Origin: Achatina immaculata
Lineage: Eukaryota > Mollusca > Gastropoda > Stylommatophora > Achatinidae
Direction of reading: 5' to 3'
Length of the DNA stretch: 64,000 nt
Assembly: GCA_009760885.1 (NCBI GenBank)
Contig: CM019715.1
Coordinates: 20,512,503-20,576,502, forward strand
Shown: positions 13,501-25,500 of the stretch, in pieces
How positions within the stretch are numbered: position 1 is the first letter of the stretch
How the letters are laid out: each line of letters opens with the position of its first letter
Program-made: the position numbers and the translations under genes
Notes under the pieces: model-generated
Told to the model about the DNA's origin: nothing
The model's database searches: none
What the model saw: the letters and a program-made list of their open reading frames with translations, nothing else

Positions 13501-16500
13501 TTGAGTTTCATGATGCCCACACCCTCCGTACTCACCTGATCTAACCCCCTGTGACTTTGCCCTGTTCTCCAAAATGAAATTGAACCTGAATAGGCACCAC
13601 TTCAAGACTGTGATGAAATCCAAGTGGAATTGTAAGCAGTTTTGGACAACCGTAAGGAAAAGGAATATTGTAGTGTTTCTTTTCTATCTGTCTAAACATT
13701 TGTTTTATTTACTCTTATACTCTACTTATTAACAAAGAGGTACTAGGATTGCTATATATGTTCCCCTAAAAACTGTTTTGAAGGGGAAAGTGACCAAATT
13801 TAAATAATAAGGTTTTTGGGACCAGTCTGGGAACTTTCTAATGCCACCTTATGCTATGTAATGTCACTCCCATCAGACAGAGTTGATTGTGAACGCTCTG
13901 TGGCATCATAATGTCAGTATTAGATAACTTCAGATTATTTGTCAGCTTTAAGTTACGTATCTTGTCACACATATATAAAGCATATCAGCAGTGACATTTT
14001 TCACCCAGTTTGTGCCAGAAATCATCCATATGTGGCCACAGCTCACCAAAACCCAGCCATTTTTTAAAATATTATCCTGAAAAGGCTGTATAAAAATGTG
14101 GTGAACAAATGATGACTTACTGTAGCTCTTGTTATTTGTGGTAGTTTGGTAATAGACCTGGCATTGTAGCTTTGTAGGGTGGTGTTATCTCAACTTGTGT
14201 ATGCCTTGACACATAAAGAAAACTGGAAACAGTCAGCTGTTGTTGTCATCATTGCTGCTGTCTTCAGAAGATCTGTTTGATGTCACAGCTGCTATGAAGA
14301 ACAGTAACAGTCAGCTCTGTTAGATGATGTATTTGTTTATATCAGTGCACTTTGTTTGTTTCATATTGTTTGACTTGTGCATCAGAGGTGATACAGGATT
14401 ACTTGCAGTGATTAGTAGTCTCTCTCTCATGTGTGTGTGTGTGTATGTGCATACAAGTATATTGTTACCTGCTGCTAGGCTGTTAAGAGAATGAGATCAT
14501 TGTATCTCATAGTAACTATAAGCTTGAAGTTGAGAGCAGCTGATGTTGTTCACATCGTGTAGCACAAGACATGGTGCCCACTGCTAAGTAAAGTATATTC
14601 ATCGGTTCTTGGCTGATCAATTTAACTGCTGCCTCTTCATCTGTAGAATCACTTGAAAGTAACACAAAGTCTTGATCACTTGTGATTTGCCGGCCCTATA
14701 TCTGGAGGGTGGAGCAGCCCTTGGGTCATGACTTTCAGAGGTCACCATGCTGGTCTGTTGGTATTCTTACTGTTTTCCCAACTGACTACGCTGGTATTCA
14801 AGTATAAATATCTTTGTGGGATTGTTCTGCTGTCCCCAGTTGGTATTACATTACACACAACTGTTATAAATACTGTAATCACTTATTATTAAGAAATCAT
14901 CCATATGTGGCCACAGCTCACCAAAACCCAGCCATTTTTTAAAATATTATCCTGAAAAGGCTGTATAAAAATGTGGTGAACAAATGATGACTTACTGTAG
15001 CTCTTGTTATTTGTGGTAGTTTGGTAATAGACCTGGCATTGTAGCTTTGTAGGGTGGTGTTATCTCAACTTGTGTATGCCTTGACACATAAAGAAAACTG
15101 GAAACAGTCAGCTGTTGTTGTCATCATTGCTGCTGTCTTCAGAAGATCTGTTTGATGTCACAGCTGCTATGAAGAACAGTAACAGTCAGCTCTGTTAGAT
15201 GATGTATTTGTTTATATCAGTGCACTTTGTTTGTTTCATATTGTTTGACTTGTGCATCAGAGGTGATACAGGATTACTTGCAGTGATTAGTAGTCTCTCT
15301 CTCATGTGTGTGTGTGTGTATGTGCATACAAGTATATTGTTACCTGCTGCTAGGCTGTTAAGAGAATGAGATCATTGTATCTCATAGTAACTATAAGCTT
15401 GAAGTTGAGAGCAGCTGATGTTGTTCACATCGTGTAGCACAAGACATGGTGCCCACTGCTAAGTAAAGTATATTCATCGGTTCTTGGCTGATCAATTTAA
15501 CTGCTGCCTCTTCATCTGTAGAATCACTTGAAAGTAACACAAAGTCTTGATCACTTGTGATTTGCCGGCCCTATATCTGGAGGGTGGAGCAGCCCTTGGG
15601 TCATGACTTTCAGAGGTCACCATGCTGGTCTGTTGGTATTCTTACTGTTTTCCCAACTGACTACACTGGTATTCAAGTATAAATATCTTTGTGGGATTGT
15701 TCTGCTGTCCCCAGTTGGTATTACATTACACACAACTGTTATAAATACTGTAATCACTTATTATTAAGAAATAAGCCTTTTCATACAGCAAGCTTTCTGT
15801 TATAATTCACAAAGAGCATGTGGGAAATTTAGATTTTTCTCTCCTTTCTTTTGTTGCATGTTTTTACCTTTCCATTTGTGTCAGGGTTCGAGAAAGAGGC
15901 CAAACTACCAGCAGCTGTAGCCCCAACCTTGTGTACACTGGTCAACTTCACAAACCTTCATCCTGTTAAGGTAGTCATCTTCTTTTTAGCATTTGTTGTT
16001 TATATTTTTGTTACTACTCCCTGTGGATATTTTTTTTTACTATTCCCTGTGAATACTTTTGTTACTACTCCCTGTGAATATTTTTATTACCACTCCCTGT
16101 TTATAATTTTGTTACTATTCCCTGTGAATATTTTTATTACCACTCCCTGTTGATATTTTTGTTACTATTCCCTGTGAATATTTTTTATTATTGTCTGTGA
16201 ATATTTTTGTTATTATTCCCTGTGAATTTTTTTGTTATTATTCCCTGTGAATATTTTTTGTTATTATTCCCTGTGAATATTTTTGTTATTATTCCCTGTG
16301 AATATTTTTGTTATTATTCCCTGTGAATATTTTTGTTATTATTCCCTGTGAATATTTTTGTTATTATTCCCTGTGAATATTTTTGTTTTATTCCCTGTGA
16401 ATATTTTTGTTACTACTCCCTTTGAATATTTTTGTTACCACTCCCTGTTGATGTTTTTGTTCTTATTCCCTGTGAATATTTTTGTTATTATTCCCTGTGA

Positions 16501-19500
16501 ATATTTTTGTTACTACTTCCTTTGAATATTTTTGTTACCACTCCCTGTTGATATTTTTGTTACCACTTCCTGTTGATATTTTTGTTACCACTCCCTGTTG
16601 ATATTTTTGTTACTACTCCCTGCTGATATTTTTGTTACCACTTCCTGTTGATATTTTTGTTACCACTCCCTGTTGATATTTTTGTTACCACTCCCTGTTG
16701 ATATTTTTGTTACTACTCCCTGCTATTTTTGTTACCACTCCCTGCTGATATTTTTGTTATCACTCTCTGCTGATATTTTTGTTACCACTCCCTGTTGATA
16801 TTTTTGTTACCACTCCCTGCTGATATTTTTGTTACCACTCCTTGTTGATATTTTTGTTACCACTCCCTGCTGATATTTTTGTTACTACTCCCTGCTGATA
16901 TTTTGGTTACTACTTCCTGTGGCAGGATTTGTAAAAAGAAGGCATGATATCAGATCATCATCATCATCAGGTGCCATGCTTCTCCAGAGTACATGATCCT
17001 TCATGCAGGCCATCAGTTCAGTTGGTGATCTCCTCTCACACCATCCCTTCAGACTGTCCAGTATCATTTATCTTGGTCTTCCTCTTGATCTTCTTCCTTC
17101 TATTTTTCCTGTTGTTATAATATTTTCAATGCCCCCTCTTCTCATTGCATGTCCTATGAAAGTATATTGTCTCTCTCTTATCTTTTTGACAAGGTTTTTT
17201 TGTCTCTCCAGCTCTTCTCATACATTCTTCATTAGTTATTTTTGCTGTCCAGGGGATTTGCAACATTCTTCTAATAAACCACATTTCTGCTGCTTCCAAT
17301 GATTTTTGTGCAGACTTGCCTATTGTCCATGATTCACTTCCATATAACAAGATAGGTTCAATATAGCATTTTAGGACTTGATATCAGATGGTGAGTTAAT
17401 ATGGCTTTCATTAACTCTTATGTAAGTTTGCCTCTTACCTCCACTGCCACAGGGAAAAATTTCGTCCATACCCCAAGAAACAGGTGGTATGTAGTATTAC
17501 AGGAGGTGGTATACTAGCTGACTGTTTGCTAAAGTTATGCCTGCTTACTAGAGCTATTGCCTGGAGGTGTGTTGAGCAACTGCTGATCAGGATGATAGTG
17601 CTTTATTTACTGTTATACTCTACATGTTAACACAGCCTTGATTTACTATTGTCCTCTACATATTAGCAAAACATTTCAGAGTTAATAATGTGCTTTAATC
17701 ACCTGTGACAAATTTCACATTATAGGAATTCCAACCCCCCCCCCCATTTTCTGTGAATTTGGTTACTAAATTCTTGTGAGTGATTTTTGTGTGAATGTTT
17801 AATTTTCCTTAATGCACTGACAGCTGATGTGTACAATGTACTGGGGTGTTCCTAGCCATGAAGGCAGATATTCTTCATATATAGACACTTGTTTCCCTGA
17901 CACTACTCATCATCATTATGTACCTTCTCCACATTGAATGTTGACCACAGTGGTCCTCCAACTGTTCTGTCCTTTGTTTTCACATTGCACCTGGCCAAAC
18001 TTGGTCCACTCCACTTTATTTTATGTAGTTCAACAATCTATATCTGTAACATTAGTCTTTCAGATATCCATTTTTACAAGTGAGAGGAAGATATTTTGCT
18101 GTCAAGTGTACTGTTTGTGGAGTCATGAGAACTAATTTTGTTGTATAGTTGCTGAACTAATTTTGTTGTATAGTTGCTGAACTAATTTTGTTGTATAGTT
18201 GCTGAATTAATTTTGTTGTATAGTTGCCGAGATGATGGAGTAAAGTTATTTGAGTTTGCTTGGTGTAGGTGTCGTTGTACCTGCAAGACCACCCACAGAT
18301 CCTGAATGAGCACAAGAAGGTCTGTCTGGTCCTGGACAGGTTAGTGGAGAAGAACATGAAGTCAAGAGAGACAAATGATATCTTGGCCCTCAAATGTCAC
18401 TTTATATCCACCATCATTAAGTTAGCAGCGGAGTCTAGGGAAAAGGATAAGGAGAAGTCACTCAACAGCTGGATGAAAAGGTGAGTCAGCCAGTGTTGAA
18501 TTATGATGGTCTTTGTGTGTCCTGGTTAGACTTGGCGCCTTAGCTATGGAGTCTGTGCTGAGAGTGATGCTGACTAGTTTTGCATTTGGACTTAAGTCGT
18601 TTCAAAAATGACATCCACACTGAGTGGCTCATCAAGGACTGATACAAAGGAGCAGTGATAAACTGCAGTACTCGCTGACATGGGTAGTGGAGAAATTATG
18701 GAGTATCTTGTTTGCAACGATACTGAGAACTGAATACTGTTTGCATTTTGTATTCTGTAAAAAGAGCAGTATATATCCAAAATTTGAACCAGATGGAGTA
18801 TAGGAAACTTAACAGAATTGCTGCTGTTTTATGTAGTGAAAAGAGTGACTCTAGGAAGACACACTACAGACAAGACTAGCTGCAGAATCTTCACTACAAG
18901 AGCACTTTACACCACAGCTTAGCTACAAGTTATGGTCACTATTTACTGAAGTCTCAATAAAAATTAAGCTTGCTTCAGAAATTCTTGTTGTTTAACTATC
19001 TAACTACAATATTAATTCATTAGTTATTTTTGCTGTCCAGGGGATTCGCAACATTCTTCTAATAAACCACATTTCTGCTGCTTCCAATGATTTTTGTGCA
19101 GACTTGCCTATTGTCCATGATTCACTTCCATATAACAAGATAGGTTCAATATAGCATTTTAGGACTTGATAGCAGATGGTGAGTTAATATGGCTTTCATT
19201 AACTCTTATGTAAGTTTGTCTCTTACCTCCACTGCCACAGGGAAAAATTTCGTCCATACCCCAAGAAACAGGTGGTATGTAATATTACAGGAGGTGGTAT
19301 ACTAGCTGACTGTTTGCTAAAGTTATGCCTGCTTACTAGAGCTATTGCCTGGAGGTGTGTTGAGCAACTGCTGATCAGGATGATAGTGCTTTATTTACTG
19401 TTATACTCTACATGTTAACACAGCCTTTATTTACTATTGTCCTCTACATATTAGCAAAACATTTCAGAGTTAATAATGTGCTTTAATCACCTGTGACAAA

Positions 19501-22500
19501 TTTCACATTATAGGAATTCCAACCCCCCCCCCCCCCCCCCCATTTTCTGTGAATTTGGTTACTAAATTCTTGTGAGTGATTTTTGTGTGAATGTTTAATT
19601 TTCTTTAATGCACTGACAGCTGATGTGTACAATGTACTGGGGTGTTCCTAGCCATGAAGGCAGATATTCTTCATATATAGACACTTGTTTCCCTGACACT
19701 ACTCATCATCATTATGTACCTTCTCCACATTGAATGTTGACCACAGTGGTCCTCCAACTGTTCTGTCCTTTGTTTTCACATTGCACCTGGCCAAACTTGG
19801 TCCACTCCACTTTATTTTATGTAGTTCAACAATCTATATCTGTAACATTAGTCTTTCAGATATCCATTTTTACAAGTGAGAGGAAGATATTTTGCTGTCA
19901 AGTGTACTGTTTGTGGAGTCATGAGAACTAATTTTGTTGTATAGTTGCTGAGCTAATTTTGTTGTATAGTTGCTGAACTAATTTTGTTGTATAGTTGCTG
20001 AATTAATTTTGTTGTATAGTTGCCGAGATGTTGGAGTAAAGTTATTTGAGTTTGCTTGGTGTAGGTGTCGTTGTACCTGCAAGACCACCCACAGATCCTG
20101 AATGAGCACAAGAAGGTCTGTCTGGTCCTGGACAGGTTGGTGGAGAAGAACATGAAGTCAAGAGAGACAAATGATATCTTGGCCCTCAAATGTCACTTTA
20201 TATCCACCATCATTAAGTTAGCAGCGGAGTCTAGGGAAAAGGATAAGGAGAAGTCACTCAACAGCTGGATGAAAAGGTGAGTCAGCCAGTGTTGAATTAT
20301 GATGGTCTTTGTGTGTCCTGGTTAGACTTGGCGCCTTAGCTATGGAGTCTGTGCTGAGAGTGATGCTGACTAGTTTTGCATTTGGACTTAAGTCGTGTCA
20401 AAAATGACATCCACACTGAGTGGCTCATCAAGGACTGATACAAAGGAGCAGTGATAAACTGCAGTACTCGCTGACATGGGTAGTGGAGAAATTATGGAGT
20501 ATCTTGTTTGCAACGATACTGAGAACTGAATACTGTTTGCATTTTGTATTCTGTAAAAAGAGCAGTATATATCCAAAATTTGAACCAGATGGAGTATAGG
20601 AAATTTAACAGAATTGCTGCTGTTTTATGTAGTGAAAAGAGTGACTCTAGGAAGACACACTACAGACAAGACTAGCTGCAGAATCTTCACTACAAGAGCA
20701 CTTTACACCACAGCTTAGCTACAAGTTATACTCACTATTTATTGAAGTCTCAATAAAAATTAAGCTTGCTTCAGAAATTCTTGTTGTTTAACTATCTAAC
20801 TACAATATTAATTCATTACAACAATAATTTGCTACATTAGTTTACTGTACTAGTAACTTTCACAGTTATTATTTGGCCACAGTGTATAACATATAATTTC
20901 ACTACAAAGAACACATTTGGTAAAGATCCTGCCATAATGCATTTAATTGTTCTTGTTGCATTAACAAGCAAAAACATAATGAGTAATGTGTATAAAAATA
21001 ACTCTGTTTGTCATAAAGCGTAAGAGTTAATAAGCATAATAAGCATAAATCTTAAAATGTATAAACTAGGAAAAAAGTAGGAACAGCTTTATTACTTAAC
21101 AACTACAAAGTTGTGATGTTTCGGTGTAAGCCTTAATCATACAAAAACATACAGGACAAAGAAATAGAGAGAGAAGATAAAGTATAGATTCACACGAATG
21201 CTATGTTTAAAAAAAAAATAAAAAAGGAAATAAAATGAATAGAGCACTTAGCTGTAACTTGTAAGAAGATGTGGCTTGTCCGATGCTTGTTCAGAAATGG
21301 GCATGGTGGAGCGTAGAGAATGTTTAAATGGAGACTTGTGATGTGTGATAGTTGGGTCGTAACTGAGGGTGGTGGGTGGGGAAACCATGGAGAGGAGACT
21401 GATACAGTGTTAACCTAGCCAGGAGAAGGTGAAATGGATGATTATAGTAGGGGTAGAGGGGTTGTAATATGATGCTGTGAGTAGGTTCTGAACAATGTGT
21501 AACAAGTGAGAAGGGAGTGGACCTTAGTGGAGAGGGATTATGATTGTTGAATCAATTTTAAATGAAACTTTTCTTTAGTACAGAAGCTATTGCCTTGTCT
21601 TGTCACCTTTCTCAGGTACATGTGGTATTAAATTTTGAGAGAAGATTTAAAAGCTAGTGAAAAAGGTTTTATTTTTTTTATTTATGATATTGCGATATAT
21701 ATAACATGTCCAAACTTATGATCTTATGTTGTAGTGTTGCAATATATATATATATATAATGTCCAAACTTGCATTATAGTGTTGCGATGTATATATAACA
21801 TGTCTAAACTTATGTTATAGTGTTGCAATATATATATTGTGTCCAAACTTATGTTGTAATGTTGTGATATGATATAACATGTCCAGACTTAAGTTGTAGT
21901 GTTGCTATTTATATAACATGTCCAGACTTATGTTGTAGTGTTACGATATATATAACATGCCCAGACTTACGTTGTAGTGTTACAATATATATATATAATG
22001 TGTCCAAACTTACATTGTAGTGTTGCAATCTATATAAGATGTCCAAACTTATATTGTAGTGTTGTAATGTAGATTTAACATGTCCCAATTTATGATGTAG
22101 TGTTGTGATGTAGGTATAACATGTCCCAGCCAATAGTTTAGTTTTGTGATGTCTCTAGTGTGTTTCATTTTGTGATATACTGTGATGCTTTTAACATATC
22201 CATCTTATGTTTTGTGATTCTTTCTTATATCCCAACTTTAGGTGTTGTGCAATGATGTCCTTAACTTGTCCCAACTTTTTATATAGTGTTGCCATGTCTT
22301 TAATCTGTCCCAGCTTAAAGTGATGTCTGTAACTTTTCCCAACTTATAGTGTTGTGTTGTCTTTACTTGTCCCAACTTATAGTGTTGTGTTGTGATGTTA
22401 TTAACTTGTCCCAACTTATAGTGTTGTGTTGTGATGTCATTAACTTGTCCCAACTTATAGTGTTGTGTTGTGATATTTTTAACATGTTTGAAACATTTTA

Positions 22501-25500
22501 TTGTTTTTATAGTCTGATGAAGGGCAGAGACAAAGATGGGTTTTTGGAATTCCAGGAGAGATTAATACGTCAGTCTCTCAAAGAATTTCCATATGTCAGT
22601 TCAGCCCTGCTTCAGCAACTTGTACGTCAGATTGCACCAGTAAAAATTGTAAGTACTTGCATGCAAGTGTGTAGCATTTTGATGCAGTTGTAATGTTTTC
22701 ATTATCTTCTATCTGTGTAATGTTGTGGTGCACGTATAATGTGTTATTTGAGTAAATTGTGATTCTTGGTTTTGATTCTGTCTTGGTACTGTTGTGATGT
22801 ATTTTATGATATTAAATCTATGTAATGTGATATATTTTAACATTTATTGTTTTATGTAATGTGGTGCACATGCTGACATGTCCCACCTTGTGTAAAACTG
22901 TAATGCATTTTCAAGTCTTACTTTATGTATTGTTATATTAACATGCTTCACTTTGTTATATTAATATGCTTCGCCTTATTTGAACCATACATTTACAGGT
23001 AAGACAGCTGTCAGCACCTCCTCCTTTGATCATGTCTGTAACATGATCACACACTGTGCTGTTCTTTTGTTCACATAGTTTTGTTCATGCATGCGACATC
23101 TTTTACGTGATATTTATAGTGGAAACATGGGGACATCCTTACATGTATGATACATAACTTTCATTAAAATTTTCTCAATATTACAGCAACACAAAACTTG
23201 TTTAAAGAGCAAGTTTTGAACTTGACTTTTTTCTCATTTCAAGAAAAGAATTTGTGTTTCAGGGGTCCGAACCCACGGCTCTTTCGCTTCTGATTGCCGC
23301 TGTGAATGGTCAGCAGTTTGCATGGGATGCCGTTGAGGGTTGTGATACTTGTGGAGAGGCCAAGGCTGGTTCTAAGTGTTCTAAATGCAAAATGGTAGGA
23401 TCCGTGAGATGTGCTTGTCTTTGGTTTGTACAAGTCTTTAACCCATGTTGATGATGATGATGTATGTCTTTGTAGCTGCAAACCTTAGTTACTTACTGTT
23501 GATGACACAGTGAAGATGGTGTATGTGTCATATCTTCAGTGGACTGAGTTACTATGGTTTTCTTTATAGAGAGCGGAGCAAGGAAGGTTATCCAGTAAGT
23601 TTTACTTCAGTAAGGAATGCTACATTTTCTACCTCTTTTGGCCACAGGGTGCCATGGGAGAAGGAGGACAGAGTCATAACTAACTTTGCTTCACTGACCC
23701 TAAAGAAGTCGTCACATCTCACACAATAATCTTTATCTTGACTACTAACACTTGTTAGCCCAACCTTTTCTTTTTTTAAGTGGAGTAAAAAGGGTATGTC
23801 CAGACACCAGTACCTTGATCATTGTCACAGTGGAAGTAATGGAATCAACATAAGGCGAAGAATTGATTGATATGTTTATTCTGAGTGACTAGAGAACATG
23901 CTGGAAAGAATTGGAGCCAGCGCAGCTGTTGGGAGTGGGAGATTGTGGGTTATGTCAGTACAGGGTTCATTCTTTGACTGTCTTTGACATGCATGTGTTT
24001 CTGGAGCTGAAGGAGCTGAGCAGTGGTTGGCTACATCTGGAGAACTGGATGGACGGATGCTGGGTTGTTAAATTCATAATAGAGACCAGTAGAACACAAG
24101 GGTTTTAACACAAGTGACTCATGTTATAAATGCCAGACAAACTGTCAATCAACCTAGAACTGGTGTCATCAGTTGCTGTACACAAGGGATGTACTAAGAG
24201 AAGACTGAAGCACATTTGAACTAAATGGCAACTGCAGCAAAATGATTGGCTGATGTAGATATGTAAACACAAAATGATTGGGTGATGTAGATATGTAAAC
24301 ACAAAATGATTGGCTGATGTAGATATGAAAACACAAAATGATTGGCTGATGTAGATATGGAAACACAAAATTATTGGCTGATGTAAGTATGGAAATAAAA
24401 AAAAACAACAAAATATTTATGCATGTGGACTTAGTGCCTTGCACGTTTATTGGCTCATGTTTACAACTGTCAGGATTCTCAACACATACAGCAAATAGTA
24501 AGTGGCTTTTGTGCCTGTAGCAGATGACGTGTAGTAATTGGCTTTTGTGCCTGTAACAGATGACCTGTAGTAATTGGCTTTTGTGCCTGTAACAGATGAC
24601 ATGTAGTAATTGGCTTTTGTGTCTGTAACAGATGACATGTAGTAATTGTTTTTTTGTGTGTGCCTGTAACAGATGACATGTAGTAATTGGCTTTTGTGCC
24701 TGTAACAGATGACATGTAGTAATTGGTTTTTTTTGTGCCTGTAACAGATGACATGTAGTAATTGGCGTTTGTGCCTGTAACAGATGACATGTAGTAATTG
24801 GCTTTCGTGCCTGTAGCAGATGACATGTAGTAATTGGCTTTCGTGCCTGTAGCAGATGACATGTAGTAATTGGCTTTTGTGCCTGTAGCAGATGACATGT
24901 AGTAATTGGGTCATTTCTTATTGTTCAGGTTGTTTACTGCAACCAGGAATGTCAGCGTTTACACTGGCCAACTCACAAGAAGTTCTGTGACAAGCTTGCA
25001 GGTAGGCTTAGTGTGAAGAGTTAAAGTGAGCAGTACGGGGGGGGAATGAGTGAGCAGTAAAGAGAGAGAAAGGGAGAGAGAGAGAGAGCAGTAGAGAGAG
25101 AAAGTGAGCAGTGGAGAGAGAGAAAGTGAGCAGTACGGGGGGGGGGGGGAATGAGTGAGCAGTAAAGAAAGAGAAAGTGAGCAGTAAAGAAAGAGAAAGT
25201 GAGTAGTAGAGAGAGAGAGAGCAGTAGATAGAGAGAAAGTGAGCAGTGGAGAGAGAGAAAGTGAGCAGTAAAGGGATTGACAGTGACCATTAGAGAGCAG
25301 GAGAGCGAGCAGTAGAGAGAGAGAAAGTGAGCAGTAGAGAGCGGAAGAGCGAGCAGTGGAGAGAGGGAAATTGACCATTAGAGAGCGGGAGAGTGAGCAG
25401 TAGACAGAGGGAAAGTGAGCAGTAGAGAGCAGAAGAGCGAGCAGTAGAGAGAGGGAAAGTGGGTATTAGAGGGAGGGAAAGTGAGCAGTATAGAGAGGGA

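Larger units (their letters stand above)
17228..20811. repeat. 1.8-kb tandem duplication carrying ANKMY2 exon 7
   Basis: Units 17228-19015 and 19016-20811. TTCATTA is present at the start, junction and end. Sequence differences are sparse (a longer C run in unit 2 at about 19525, a few substitutions). The left breakpoint lies inside the family C LINE fragment, so that LINE piece is duplicated too. Confidence 0.93.
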
